Numbered from the stretch's first letter, positions 31,834-43,400 are shown. The stretch is 64,000 bases of DNA from Pictodentalium vernedei (GCA_031216915.1 CM062296.1:453592287-453656286), one strand, 5' to 3'. Numbers and translations: made by a program. The notes: generated from the sequence alone by a model not told the origin.

Positions 31834-32434
31834 TAGGGCCCTGGGAATCACATATTTTAGATTCGAATCAAATCTCGAATCTGTTTTTCGAAATCGAATC
31901 GAACCTTGAATCGAGTGCAGGCGTCTTGAAGTCCCGGCTGATAAAATATTCCAGCTTCATCATCAAGGCATGCCTTCGTCGAAGGCATGCCCTGATGATG
32001 CAGTTGGAATATTACCCAATAAGGAATTTTTGTTCAAAAACAGAAACGATTGTGAGAATTCTGTGCTGGACATTGCACGAGGCTAGCCACTGGCAACCAT
32101 GAGCTCATCGTCGATATTGCTTGGGAACTTTAAATGTGCTTTCAGCAGTGGTAGTGACTAGTGAGACTGGAATTAGCATGGATGGTGACATGGGTACAGA
32201 TGCTTTTTTATGCTAATATAGCGGAAATTACACTCAGTCTTTATTTTCAACATCATTTGTGTACAATTACTATCTCAGCTATACGTTTTGAGAGACGACT
32301 AAGATGACTGATTCCAAGCGAAATTCTAGAGAAATGATTCGAAGAAAAACGAATCGGGCAGCCGATTTCGAATCGAACCGAATACAACATAAGATTCGAA
32401 ATCGACTCGAATCTCGAAGTTTCGCGTGGCTCTA
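31834..32434. mobile_element. Probable non-autonomous hAT-like element, 601 bp
   Basis: Ends TAGGGCCCTGGGAATCA and CGCGTGGCTCTA are roughly inverted. Both are followed inward by mirrored GATTCGA-rich sequence (ATTCGAATCAAATCTCGAAT versus AATCGACTCGAATCTCGAAG). Flanking 8-mers ATAAATGG and ATAAGAGG match at 6 of 8. A central hairpin with AAGGCATGCC and TCATCAT arms lies at 31945-32015. The 90-residue ORF inside is not convincing. Confidence 0.65.
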
Positions 32435-32442
32435 ATAAGAGG

Positions 32443-32930
32443 GGTAATTCAAACTTGGACCTAAAGGCCGTAATATAATTTTTTGATGTGGTACGTCCTG
32501 AGTCGTCAGAAAAAATATATTACAGACTTCGAGTTTGGACAAGGTTTGTGGTGGGGAGGCTCTTCCCCTAAGTTGGGATCTGGGGTGTTTTCCGGAAGGT
32601 TTTTCAAATCTCCGGGAACGAGTCTGGAGACTCCTGAGGCCGTATAACGAAAAGGTGGTGGCTGGAAATCATCAGTGCCAGTTTGAATGTGGAAAGAGGA
32701 GTGGGTAAGTGGTTCGCGTCCACTCCTATGGCGCCGCAACTTGGTGAGAAAATCGCTACATCGCAACCTTGTGCATTTTTCAAACAGCGTTTCTAAATTT
32801 AAAATATATTTTTTTAAAAATGAACGTTGATTTATTTGCTGAAAACACCTTTAACTCACGTTATAGTATGCGCAAATCGATTTGATACACATACTCCATC
32901 CATACCCTTGCTTTCCTGTTCAAAGTGTGT
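32443..32930. other. No gene seen
   Basis: An 86-residue minus-strand ORF (32506-32766) without a recognisable domain. Confidence 0.4.
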
Positions 32931-32934
32931 TTTA

Positions 32935-33119
32935 ACCCAACGAATCGGTCGCACCCACCCGCGTAATGTACAAATTCAGCTGTTAAAAAAATATTTTTCA
33001 AACAATGTCAACAAAACCATGTCATATGACATGGTTTTGTTGAGATTTTTGGAAAAATTTGAAATAATAATAATAATAATAATATTAAAATATTAAAATA
33101 ATAAATCTTGATATCATCT
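32935..33119 (+). mobile_element. TTAA MITE family B, truncated
   Basis: The left end lacks TTTAC (TTTTAACCCAACGAATCGG). CGCGTAATGTACAAATTCAG, a shortened core ACCATGTCATATGACATGGT and TTGATATCATCTG remain. The right TIR is absent. An (ATA)n run is at 33065-33085. Confidence 0.75.
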
Positions 33120-33123
33120 GTGC

Positions 33124-35283
33124 AGCATAAAGTGATGAAGGGCTCAACGAAAATTTGCAGTAGGTGAACCATGTGGTAATGTAACACATTGTCCCCGGAC
33201 TGAAAACTCGCTTCTTTGATCACAAAGTTGTATTGGACTAGCAAGTATGTATATACGAAGATGTCTACTCGTCCCCTCATGGTGACCCTTTCCACGCCAT
33301 ATGCATGTACAGAGGGTGGTGGAAACGGGAGTCAAAGACAAATCCCCCCCCCCCCCCACACCCTTACAAAATCCAACTCAACAAAATCATTCGGACAAAA
33401 TCCCTTTCAATATATACCAAATATGCCACAAACCCTTTCATTGAAAAAATGCCTGTCGATATTAATCAGCGCTTTATCGAGGGTGGGGGGGGGGGGGGGG
33501 GGGGGAGGGGGTCAGGCAAAAAATTTCGAGGTACAAGGTGGAAATTTTTACATGTTCAATTTTTGGGACCTACCACCCCCGGAATGCAATTATTTGCCAG
33601 TCATGTCTTGGACACCCACCCCTACTGCACAGTTTTCCTCAAAGACAATTGGGGGACACACCCCCAATTTATAAAATCTGTTTAACGAAGTATTCGAATT
33701 ACCTAAATCCAAAAAAAAAAATACTTTCCCAAACATGAAAGGTGCCACAAACCAAATTGTCCGATATCCAGCCCTGCTCTTGGGCATCCAAGGCATCCCT
33801 AGCCACAGTTGGCCCCAAAACAATCTCTCTGCATATAAAGCCACAACGGAAATGCAGCATCAGACCCCCAGATAACCACTGGAACCCTCCTCCACCAACT
33901 GAATTGCAGATATTCACCCATTCATGTTCCAAGCAACACAAGCCTTACCCCGATGTACAACATGTCTATGCTGTTCAGACACCAGTAGAATCCCACCACC
34001 AAGAAGCCCTGCCCAAAATATATTGTTCCCACCTGGATATCTTCAACTGTCCACAAGAAATAGTTGTTTTTCATTTCATTACTTTTCGGTAAAATGTTTA
34101 GTTTGTACAGCTGGTCTGAGAGAGACCTAATACTGAAGTTCTTTGACCCATGCCAGGGTGGCTTATCTGAGATGAATTGCCTCTTATTTATTTTTATGTT
34201 AGTGTCACTAAAATCATATTGACCTTGAAATTATACGCGTTTTCCACAATCAAGATTTGTATTCTATCAATCTTTCCAATTATTCCATACATGGAAGCAC
34301 ACTAGACCAATGGCATGAGGCACCCTGGGGCTTACAGAAGAATCAAATAATAGGAGCTACAAAGCACTAATAAGAGGCAGACTGCCTTAGTAGAAATATA
34401 AAGGAGTGAAAATCATGACCAAATAGCTGGGAATCACTTTTTTGTTTTGCAAATTTTTGCCAGACCCAGAACAGGACCCACCCCCAAATGAAGTGTAAAA
34501 CATGGGGAAAACATTTTTAACATGGAGCCCCCAACACATTATCAATGCTCTATTCTGTTCTATGTTATGAATCTAAGCACTTGAATTTCACTTTGGTTGT
34601 AATTACTTGTCTGTAAAATGATATTTGGCAAAAAATTGCATGACACCGGCAAAAACTGCACTTTGGGGCTCGGACCCACCCACCCACCCACCCGGACCTT
34701 GTATCCTGGCATTTTTTTTGCGACCCCCCCCCCCCCCCCCCCCACCGGCTTTATACGTAAAAAAATATTTAAAATATCACAAACATACACACATACTTAT
34801 TTCTCAGCGTCTGTGTGATTTTGTATCATTTAATGTCAATTTTATTTGAACTATTACATATTTTATTCAATTCATTTTGGAACTATCTAATTCATAAGTT
34901 ATTAAGGTGTAGATGCCAGATGGTATGACATTCTTTTAAATGTTTTATACTGCAGGAGCGGGGGGGGGGGGGCGGCTTCAGCACACACACTTTTTTGCCG
35001 GGCCATGTTTTTTTGTATGCATATATTTTAACACAACCAATGACTGGTGAAACAAGGGGCGGATCCAGAGCCTCCCCCATATTTTAGCCAGCTATGTTTC
35101 TCTCGTACTGGTTCAGTTTCGATGGATTTCGGATCATTTTTTTTTTTGCAGTAAGTGGCAGCAAACGCTAAAATGTATACAGTCTGTTAAAAATCGGTTA
35201 ACTGAAATAGATCGTAATCTTAGAGACATACAAGTACCAAATCCACCCCCAGACAAGATAATTCACATACAGTATAATTGCTG
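33124..35283. other. No gene seen; repeated poly-G/poly-C runs
   Basis: Homopolymer G or C runs at about 33346-33358, 33484-33511, 34725-34743 and 34961-34972. Several are followed by similar A/T-rich text (GTGGAAATTTTTA, GGCAAAAAATTTCGAG), so they may be remnants of one element type. ORFs up to 152 residues cross these runs, have poly-Gly or poly-Pro, and lack domains. Confidence 0.5.
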
Positions 35284-35287
35284 TTAA

Positions 35288-35385
35288 CGTCTGGTAAAGC
35301 ATACAGGTGTGGTCTATTTATCAGCTTTGGTCGTTACGACCAAAGCTGATAAATCGACCTCACCTGTGTGCTTTACCGACGTTTT
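35288..35385. mobile_element. TTAA-flanked foldback element (family K, 98 bp)
   Basis: TTAA at 35284-35287 and 35386-35389. Arms CGTCTGGTAAAGCATACAGG and ATTTATCAGCTTTGGTCGT are complemented by the right half. The ends are not CCC, unlike the other TTAA families. Confidence 0.7.
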
Positions 35386-35399
35386 TTAACGGCTCTCAA

Positions 35400-35600
35400 A
35401 GTGTGAAATCTTTCAAATACATCTCCTGAAAAATCTCAAAATATTCGCTCAGATGCATGGAAATTGGGGTTTTGGGACCCTGGAATTTAAAATTTTCGTA
35501 CCACGGCCCGAACCATAGTCGGCCTATCATACCGACGACTATCCATTGGCCCGATCCAGCCTCCACTTCCTCCAAATCGTTCCGCCGCCCCTGCACTGCA
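35400..35600. mobile_element. hAT-like element fragment related to 21846
   Basis: AAAATATTCGCTCAGATGCA, ACCACGGCCCGAACCATAG and ATACCGACGAC match the interior of the 21846 element. It ends near 35599 in GTTCCGCCGCCCCTGCACTG, a different terminus. Confidence 0.6.
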
Positions 35601-35770
35601 ACCAGAATAATTGTTTTAAAAACAAGTGAGGCTTGATGCATGGCTGCACATGAGTAGTATATGATGTGCTGTATAAGTTCTGTATAACTGTATTATGTGC
35701 TAGACTTTTGTTGAGGCTCAACAACATTTTAATCCCCTATACACTGAAGTCAAAAAAATAATATTTTCAA

Positions 35771-35880
35771 GTCACAAATTTTTCCCACAATGCAACTAGG
35801 AATTTAAGCAATTCGGTCTTGTTTATCAGAGCTCCCTCAAAAGACTGAATTGGTTAAATTCCTAGTAGAATGATTGGAAA
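35771..35880. mobile_element. Foldback element family E, copy 2
   Basis: CCCACAATGCAACTAGGAAT and AATTCGGTCTTGTTTATCAG mirror TTAAATTCCTAGTAGAATGA. The centre is less perfect than at 20082. Confidence 0.65.
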
Positions 35881-36258
35881 TATTTTGGACTACTTTTTTC
35901 ATCCTTGAGTGATGTGAGTGTGTGTATGGGGGGGGGGGGTATTTTCCCTCCACACTCACACCACTCAAGGGTGATTCTAAGACAGCACAGAGATGAATAC
36001 CAGTCTTCAAAATATTTATGGAAAATGAAACACAACTCACTGAAGCCTGAATGTATTACCAGCAAATAAGCACCTTACAAATTTAAACCACATAAAATAT
36101 ACGCACTGCTGTACTTCCCATGGGTCTCACGTGGTAGGACATTTGTTTCTGAACAGTTTCGCAAATGTAATGCGTCAAGTCAAAATCTATGAGAGATAAT
36201 TCTCACACAGCAACACCCTGTCTTTAAAAAATTGTCAGTGCAACGGTGAATTTACATC
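35881..36258. other. No gene seen
   Basis: Contains poly-G (35930-35939) and the 33-bp segment 36097-36129 that recurs inside the next MITE. Confidence 0.5.
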
Positions 36259-36262
36259 TTAA

Positions 36263-36643
36263 CCCTTTACCTAACGAATCACCCGCATCCGCCCGCGTAA
36301 TATGCAAATTGAGCAGTTGAAAAAATTAAATTTTTCAAAATATTTCGACAAAACCATATCATGTGACCCCTCATTGGAACGATATACGCACTGCTGTACT
36401 TCCCATGGGTCTCATTGGAACGATATACGCACTGCTGTACTTCCCATGGGTCTCATTGGAACGATATACGATATACAAAATATTTCGACAAAACCATATC
36501 ATGTGACCCCTCATTGGAACGAGCTCATTGAGCTCGTTCCAATGAGGGGTCACATGATATGGTTTTGTTGAAATTTTTTGAATAATTAAAAAAAATGATA
36601 TTTAAAATAATAAATTTTGATATCATCTGCGTTGGGTAAAGGG
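36263..36643 (+). mobile_element. TTAA MITE family B with captured flanking DNA
   Basis: Left TTAA 36259-36262. The right end ...GTTGGGTAAAGGG is followed by TTTTAA. The left arm reaches GACCCCTCATTGGAACG, then comes a 41-bp unit twice (33 bp of captured DNA at 36382-36414 and 36423-36455 plus TTGGAACG), then the arm restarts at ATATTTCGACAAAACC and continues through a normal palindrome (centre ~36530). The 33 bp is identical to 36097-36129 outside the element. Confidence 0.9.
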
Positions 36644-36649
36644 TTTTAA

Positions 36650-37845
36650 CAGCTTTGCAGAAGAGGGTAAACTCAATATCTATGACAAACTCTCATTGGC
36701 GTGTTGACGAGTCAATACAGGGGGGGGGGGGGGGGGGGGGGTGTGCGTGAACATGGGTGGAAATTTTCATTTTGCAGATTTTTTTACCCAACCCACCCTT
36801 TCCTGCATATTTTTTCCATGATATTTTGTGGGACCCACTCCCTTCTCATACATTTTACATACAAAACCTCGGCACTCGAACATTAACTCAAAACGCGAAA
36901 TGCACACTGATTCAATGCATATTTTTATATGTCCACATATGTTTCCACTTATTCTATCAGATGCATTTTCACCAGATTCACATCAGTGCACAAAGACACA
37001 TCACTGTAATGCTTGAACCTCGTGTGGACCCGGGTATAATAGTCCACATTTGGTAGCCAGGTTGTTGACGCACAACAGCGATTTCCTGGCTGTTCAAACA
37101 GGCATTTTAATACTATACTGATGTAGCAAATTCTAAGGAATTTGTTTTATCCTTACTTTGAGGTGTGTGTGTGGATGAGCTTGTTAGTTCATCCAGTGGT
37201 TGGTGGATTCCTTAGGCCATCCAGTGGATCTGTGTGCATAATTCTACCTTCATCTTGTGATATAGGCAACACATAGCCATAGTTGTTGAAAGCAATTTAA
37301 AACCCCAATCAAACCAGATCAGACAATTGAGACAAACTAAATGTGTAGCTTAATATTCTTACAAATCCGGTTCCTTGGTGTTTACCTTGCAAGTGAAACT
37401 CAATTATTCTTTTTCCGAGAAACCTTTGATTTTAAACCAAATTTAAATAAGCGTTTCTTAATTTTATCTCTGATATGCAGTGATATGATCTTCGAACAGT
37501 CTAGTATCTGTAAATTATGGCGTATGCATGCATATGTGAGCACTGTGTCTGTTGTGGCCATAATTAATTTACAACTGCTTATGCTGTAACCGTGTACATG
37601 TTGCAAATATTGGTTGGGTAAATGGGAACTTGTTTTTGTTCTGGCTCAAAAAGGGCAAACCTTGTGTTTTTGTTTTTGTTATCGCATTTTCATACCAGGA
37701 GAGCGACCAAATCAGACTTTCTGTTTTTGTTGAAACAAAAAATAATATTTTCAATTTTTTCATTTTGAAAAATCAGTCCCACGTAGCTATTATGACTCAT
37801 TAGACAATATTATATATACTATGCTTTATTTTAAAGAATGTTCCA
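36650..37845. other. No gene seen; long poly-G
   Basis: Poly-G at about 36720-36740. ORFs up to 99 residues without domains. Confidence 0.45.
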
Positions 37846-37849
37846 TTAA

Positions 37850-38080
37850 CCCTTTGAACTCTAGAGGCCGATTATCCGGCCAGGAACATGATACGTCATA
37901 ACGTCATTATATAGGATGGCTGTTCAGCAAATGTGTGGGATAGACCCATCAATATTTTCAACATGCAGCCCTTAGGCTGCACGTTGAAAATATTGATAGG
38001 TCTTCCCCAAATAATGAATATGGACTCTTCCATGTTCTTCCACTGAACTGGCATAGAAGATACCACTAGCGTTCATAGGG
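37850..38080 (-). mobile_element. TTAA MITE family C, copy 2 (231 bp)
   Basis: TTAA 37846-37849 and 38081-38084. It is reversed relative to 2890: GGCCAGGAACATGATACGTC lies in the left arm and GCATAGAAGATACCACTAGC in the right. The core CAATATTTTCAACATGCAGC is palindromic. Confidence 0.88.
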
Positions 38081-38084
38081 TTAA

Positions 38085-39647
38085 AAAAAAACTTGATATG
38101 GATGAATTATGTTGTGAATAGATATTTTTGTTGACTTCAGGAGAAAATTGTCGGGCATTTTTTTCCGCTCAATATTGGGCACCCACCCCATCCATAAGTC
38201 CGTTTTGGATGAAATTCTCCAATATTTTTATTTTCAGGGGGTTAGTTTTGTTAATAATGCTTCTAAATGAGCTTTTATGATCAACTTGTGACATTTTGGG
38301 ACACAAAAGATGCCAGCACAGTGAAAAAAGGAAAAAGAAATGCATTAACTGTTTTCGCACATTTTCTTTGGCACTTGATCACCCACACATCCCCCAGCTA
38401 TGTTCTTGTAATTTTTTTCCGCCCCCACCCCCGGTCAATAGGGGAGAAATGTGACAATGACAAGACAAGACAGATTCGATTAACTTTATTAATTTATGGG
38501 TTTTTTTTCTTAACTCAAAAGGCTTAGCAAAGAATCCCATAGAAACCCTACGGATGGTCAAAGGTAAAGATACTTACAGGCATGCCTTTTTGTGGTGTCG
38601 TGCAAACTACTTTGGATTTTTTCCGAGTTAAGGAGCCTGAAATGTAATTCACTTTCTGTTTTTAACACAGATGAGCTGACCGAGCATTTATCCTGAAACC
38701 CAACCGAAACCGAATCTGTTAAATCAAAATCTCCCAGCTATGACCAATATGTAAGACATTTTTTTAAGTAGGTCCAGAAACACTTGGGCCATCAAAGTTT
38801 ATAGACCCCTTATCAACTGACACTCTTTGGATACACAATTCATTGACTGCAGAGGAAACAAATATCGCTTCCAACTGGTTTGATTTCAAGAAGAAATATG
38901 GGTCTACCGAAAAGTGCAGAATACACTGCATATATCAGCTTATTGTTTGCCCAGCTGTGGAAAAAGTATTTATTGCACGCCTGTTCTATGAAATCCCCAT
39001 CTACAGCCATGCAGAAAATCAAAATTCGTCCCGCACATTTGTGCCGAACGAAAATCGTTGAGCAGACGATTGCTCACCCGAAACTGAACCGATTGAGAAA
39101 TAACTAAATAATATATCTTAAATCGAAGGATATGGCGAGTTTGATGTGTTACGAGTCGATATATGAATTGGATAATAGATATCCAGAAGAAAAAGAGTAT
39201 GAGTACGGGGGAGGCCACCAAAAATTTGCAAGACGTGACGTGGGGGTGGGTGGGTCTCTTGAGTGCGCCAAAAATATGCATCTCCAACTTGTGCAATTTT
39301 TTGGAATTTTTTAAAAATATATCAATATATCAGCTAATATATACCATCATTTGTGTTTCAAACCTTAAAGATGATGTTGTACATCACACTCTTAACATAA
39401 ATACAACATCAGGAGGCTTTATATGTGAGAATATTGGTCTTAATCTGGGAAAATGTCACACGTTAGTAGGGGGTGGGTGTCTTGTTCGAAATGTAGAAAT
39501 GTGCAGACAATATTTTGGGAACAATTCAAATGAAAATTTGTTCACGTATATGTACACCTGCTCTGGCCAAGCCTGATAATGAACAGCTTATCATTTGTAG
39601 ATTGGGGCCCACAACAGCCCACAGAGGTTTAAATTGGTGGTACCAGT
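38085..39647. other. No gene seen
   Basis: The longest ORFs (137 residues at 39163-39576; 108 residues minus at 38970-39296) have no recognisable domain and no splice context. Confidence 0.45.
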
Positions 39648-39651
39648 TTAA

Positions 39652-39858
39652 CCCTTTACCTAACATGAAAAGCAGACGACACTTGCCAAAAAATAATTGA
39701 ATAACCCCTCCCCTCATTGGAACGAGCTCGACGAGCTCGTTCCAATGAGGGGTCATAACCTATGTTTTTGAGACAAAAAATGAAAAAAATAATAAAAATT
39801 AATTGGCGATTTTTAAGAATAGCGCTGGCCGGTTTTGGCCGTTACATTGGGTAAAGGG
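39652..39858 (-). mobile_element. TTAA MITE family A, reversed, partly deleted
   Basis: TTAA 39648-39651 and 39859-39862. CCCTTTACCTAACATG and AAGCAGACGACACTTGC at the left; GGCCGTTACATTGGGTAAAGGG right terminus at 39837-39858. About 35 bp of the left arm before CCCCTCATTGGAACG is deleted. Confidence 0.88.
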
Positions 39859-39862
39859 TTAA

Positions 39863-40159
39863 GAACATTATGAAAACCCCCTAAAGACAGCTGTGCCTAC
39901 TAAGTTTATAAGCTTATTCTGGATTTTAATGGGAGAGTGTGGGGGGGGGGTGTCTGAGAACGATAGTAGAAAATTTGCACGTAGTGGGTGGGTGGGTGTA
40001 AAAAGGAGCCGAATAAAAAATAGGACGTTACGTCTTGCAAATTTTAGTGCCCCCCCCCCCCCCCCTTGATGAGTACGCAAATTTTCTCCCCAAAATTTGG
40101 TTGACGATAAAATGTGTTCTTTTTACTGATAGTTGTCAAATGAATTGCTGAGTGTCCTT
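39863..40159. other. No gene seen; poly-G and poly-C pair
   Basis: A poly-G (39942-39950) and a poly-C (40052-40066) bracket sequence with GCAAATTT at both sides, a possible small G-rich element. Confidence 0.4.
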
Positions 40160-40167
40160 CTAATAAT

Positions 40168-40889
40168 CAGTGGTGGCGCCAGGGGGTGGGTGGGGGTAGG
40201 GTGGGGGTCGGAGTGTGGGTTGTGGGGGATACAGCCCCCCCACACACACACACGCCGTCGGAGAGGTCCAGCCCCCACCCCCACCCCCACCCCCCACCCC
40301 CGTCGGAGATTTTTAGTCAGTCCGTCGGAGATTCTCGTAAACCCGACTTCACGAGAAATTTCCGACAATCGAATGTAGATATCTCGTCTTGTGTCGATCA
40401 AGAACGAGGTATATGGTTGTGCTTGAATCAAGTTGAATGGCATTTGTTACGCACATGTTGTGTGCAGGACGTTAAGATTTATTTTATTTTATTTCCCTGG
40501 AATGTCGGGATATTATTGTTTGTTTAATCTATAAAACCAGTTTGACGAACGACATCAATGAAACTCGCGAGAATCACTATTCTCTGTCAATATTCCAGTG
40601 TCGCAGGGTGGACTCGAACCCGCGCAGCACTGGAACTTTGATAGAGAAGAGTGATTCTCACGAAATTCCTTAATGTCGTTCGTCAAACTGGCTTTATAGA
40701 TGAAATATTTCCCGACCTTATTATAATATGTTTACGTTAAATAATCAACAAACATACTCAATTTGCTTCTATTTTGGTTCTCGAATTTACCAATTTTCAC
40801 ACATTTTCCTTCGTTTGGGAGGTCAAATATTATAGCCCCCTGTCGGAGAGGTCAGCCCCCCTGTCGAGAAATCCCTGGCGCCACCCCTG
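40168..40889. mobile_element. Non-autonomous hAT-like element, 722 bp
   Basis: Terminal inverted repeat CAGTGGTGGCGCCAGGG / CCCTGGCGCCACCCCTG. A perfect 8-bp duplication CTAATAAT lies at 40160-40167 and 40890-40897. GT-rich and CCCCCAC runs follow the left end. An internal 173-bp hairpin is listed separately. Confidence 0.92.
40528..40700 (-). repeat. 173-bp hairpin with tRNA B-box-like loop
   Basis: TCTATAAAACCAGTTTGACG ... and its complement form arms that continue almost to the tip (AGAATCACT, TCCAGTG). The loop on the minus strand reads GCGGGTTCGAGTCCACCC, a B-box-like GGTTCGAGTCC. No A box or full cloverleaf is seen, so this is not called a tRNA gene. Confidence 0.75.
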
Positions 40890-40897
40890 CTAATAAT

Positions 40898-41087
40898 TGG
40901 GTTTTTTTAAAGACGTGAAGGCGTGTGATAAACAGAGAACAATGCGGCCTCTCGTTTTATCCTTCCGCGCTGGCACTCGTGCAATATCGATTAACCCCTT
41001 CCCACACGCGTGTCGTTCTGTGAATTTATCACACAATCACCATCAAATAACCCATTAAGGAAAATATCGTTCACAGACATGTAATAT
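40898..41087. other. No gene seen
   Basis: Short spacer before the inverted-repeat element. Confidence 0.4.
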
Positions 41088-41147
41088 GTACGGCGGCATC
41101 ATAAGCGCAACGTGATTTTTAGTTATTAAATTGCTGCAGCTACTCAG

Positions 41148-41278
41148 CTAAATTGTAACTACAATTTAATAAATTGTAGCTTCAATTTAGGTAAATTGTA
41201 CATACAATTTAAGAAATTGCGCCTGCAATTTAACCATATTGCAGCTACAATTTCGTTAAATCGTAGCTACAATTTAGT
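41148..41278 (+). repeat. Tandem palindromic AATTGTAGCTACAATTT units
   Basis: Five to six units of AAATTGTAGCTACAATTTA-like sequence at about 24-bp spacing, each self-complementary, next to the left inverted end. A single unit is present by the right end (AATTGTAGCTGTAATTT, 43875). Confidence 0.85.
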
Positions 41279-41769
41279 GTCTTCACTCTCATTGGTTACC
41301 ATTATCAGAAGTGTCAGGAACCTTTCAGGTCATTTACTTTCCAGTTGGGCACAGTCAGGGAGGTCTCGGTATATATGGCATTTGAGGAAGAACTTATGGT
41401 TGTACGAGCTTCAATGTTTAATATAAGAATAAAACACATAATCTCCTATTTATTTGAGTTTATTTGTTCGTGTGTTTGTTTGGGTGTGACACGACTCGGA
41501 AACGGCTGGACGAATCAGGTTGAAATTTGGCATTCAGGTGTATCTTGCAATAAGAAATCGCTTTGGTGGGTCCGTCGGGTTTGCCGATGTCATACTGCTT
41601 TTCAAACGACATTCATCAGATGTATCAGGAAACTATGGCGCTCAGCGAGATTAAATTTAGTGACCATAGGGGTATACTGCCGCTCAAGATCGTCCTGGAA
41701 GGGTTCGTCGAGTCGTCAGGGGTAATTCTGTTCTTCCAATGACCTTCGAATTGTATTGGGTACTGTCAA

Positions 41770-42545
41770 GGTGATAGCTAACAGTTGCGATTTTCTTGTT
41801 TAAAAGTGTAAATATTCTCGATAATCTTTCTGAATGGGTTAAACATAAAACGTAAAGATAGGTATATGGCGGACCCCGAAAACAGATCGGCAATAATTCA
41901 AATTCTGCTAATTAGGCATGAAAGTTTAATGTCCATTATGGCGCACTTGTTGAACGCCACATAGGCTACAGATCAATAGAAAGAGAGACAATATTCTCTT
42001 CTGCAATCGTTATCATTGTAATTATGGCCATTTAATATTTAATTGTAGAATCCAGTGCATCACATATGTTCTGGACACACACACATATAACGCATCTATC
42101 CTGTCTCCGAAATGTCAAATGATACCAAAATGCGAGTCTTTAAAGCGAGTGTTAAATTGAGATAGATCTGAGCGGCCAAGTTCAAGAGAAGCGATTAACT
42201 GAGAATAAATGTTCTGGCTATCTAAATAAAAATCGGGGGGATTTCTCGAAAATTTGATTCCAGCCAATCCCAGTCGGAAGGTGTGTAAGGCTGTGGGTCG
42301 TTGCGAGTAGATGGGGAGGTCCCATGCTATAGGCTGGAGAAGGTGCCGCATTGGTGCGAAAGTATAGGCACGTTGTGATGTAGGGGGGCCACAGAGCTCA
42401 TTTAGAATAGGAGCAGTCGCGGGCCAAGTCGGTGGCTATATATGAGAATAGGATCAGGAACAGGAAGTACGAGCTCAGGGAGCTATATGCATTTAGGTAA
42501 ACGGCCTTACTTGTTTTAGAAGGCAAGACATACATAGGCAGTTGG
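41770..42545 (+). repeat. Dispersed repeat N, copy 1
   Basis: Matches 47312-48150 almost throughout: TTGTTTAAAAGTGTA, CGTAAAGATAGGTATATG, TTTAATGTCCATTATGG, CTGTCTCCGAAATGTCA, AAGGTGTGTAAGGCTGTGGG, CGAAAGTATAGGCACGTTGT, GAATAGGAGCAGTCGCGGGC. No coding similarity. It may be an LTR or other internal region of a retroelement, unproven. Confidence 0.85.
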
Positions 42546-43214
42546 CCTGAGGGCACTCAGAGAAGGTCCGAATTTAGCCTTGGCCATCGAGGATCATAGG
42601 CACCGAGATTGAAAGTCCGTGTATTGTCGTAACCCTGTGAGGGTTGTAAGGAACCAATAGTAGTTTGTTAACGGTTGCGAACCGTGGTGGCATAGTAACC
42701 AATAAAGTAAAAGCTGTAACGTTGAGGTCTAGAAACCGTATGAAGAGCTTGAGTAAGCGCTTGAATAGCTCGCAAGTTAAGATAGTTTTAGGCGGTGCGA
42801 GAATTGGTGATGTTGAGAACACGTTGCAGAATATTATTATGTAAGCTTTGTTAAGTATAGATCTGAAGGCGAAGAATAACTTAACCCCGTTGGAGCCAGG
42901 CAAGGCGCAAAGTGATCGTGAACTGTGGTAGACGCCGATTGAATTGTGATTGAACTGTGAGAACGCTGATAGAGTCACACAAGCAGAACATTATATGTGT
43001 TAAGCCCGCATGACTGTGAAGTAACCCTGCGAGAAGGAAGCAACGAGAAGTGAACAGACACTTTGTATGTATCACAAACCGTGAGAAAATGAAGATGAAG
43101 TGAGGTTGATCCTGCGGACACAGCGAGCTGTGGGAGACGTCGAGGGCCCTAAAGAATAAAATTTTATTCGCGTAATTAGTGTATTCTTATGGATAATTTT
43201 GTGAGTAATTTGTT
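42546..43214. other. No gene seen
   Basis: A 134-residue minus-strand ORF (42574-42978) lacks recognised motifs. TTAACCCCGTTGGAGCC at 42881 parallels TTAACCCCATTGGTGGCGAC at 48207 after the second copy of repeat N. Confidence 0.4.
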
Positions 43215-43400
43215 TCATATTATATTTCTTCGTACATGTAAATAAATAATCTTTTCAGTGAATTATCGTTGATCACCCTTTGGCGTTGTAAGCCACGGGC
43301 ACCTTCAGGAATCCTAAGAGTCCCAAGCGGATAGGGCATTGCTAAGGTGGCAGGGTTTACGTTCGAACTGGGGTTCACACGATAGTCACTGGCTGTCGGC
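43215..43400 (+). repeat. Dispersed repeat P, copy 1
   Basis: CATGTAAATAAATAATCTTT, TCAGTGAATTATC and GATCACC recur almost exactly at 50285. GTTCGAACTGGGGTTCACAC and GGCTGTCGGC have looser matches there. A related text is at 48560-48760. Confidence 0.65.

Noticed and set aside
33216-33844. ORFs up to 152 residues with poly-Gly or poly-Pro
   Set aside because: They run through homopolymer G/C tracts, lack domains and overlap on both strands.
40590-40640. Functional tRNA gene in the hairpin loop
   Set aside because: Only a B-box-like loop is present; no A box, acceptor stem or anticodon arm could be arranged.
41345-41725. 126-residue ORF with Cys-rich middle
   Set aside because: It spans GTGTGACACGACTCGGAAAC, a phrase I associate with invertebrate repeats, and lies inside the inverted-end element.
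42574-42978. 134-residue minus-strand ORF
   Set aside because: Within repeat-derived DNA and lacking any recognised motif.
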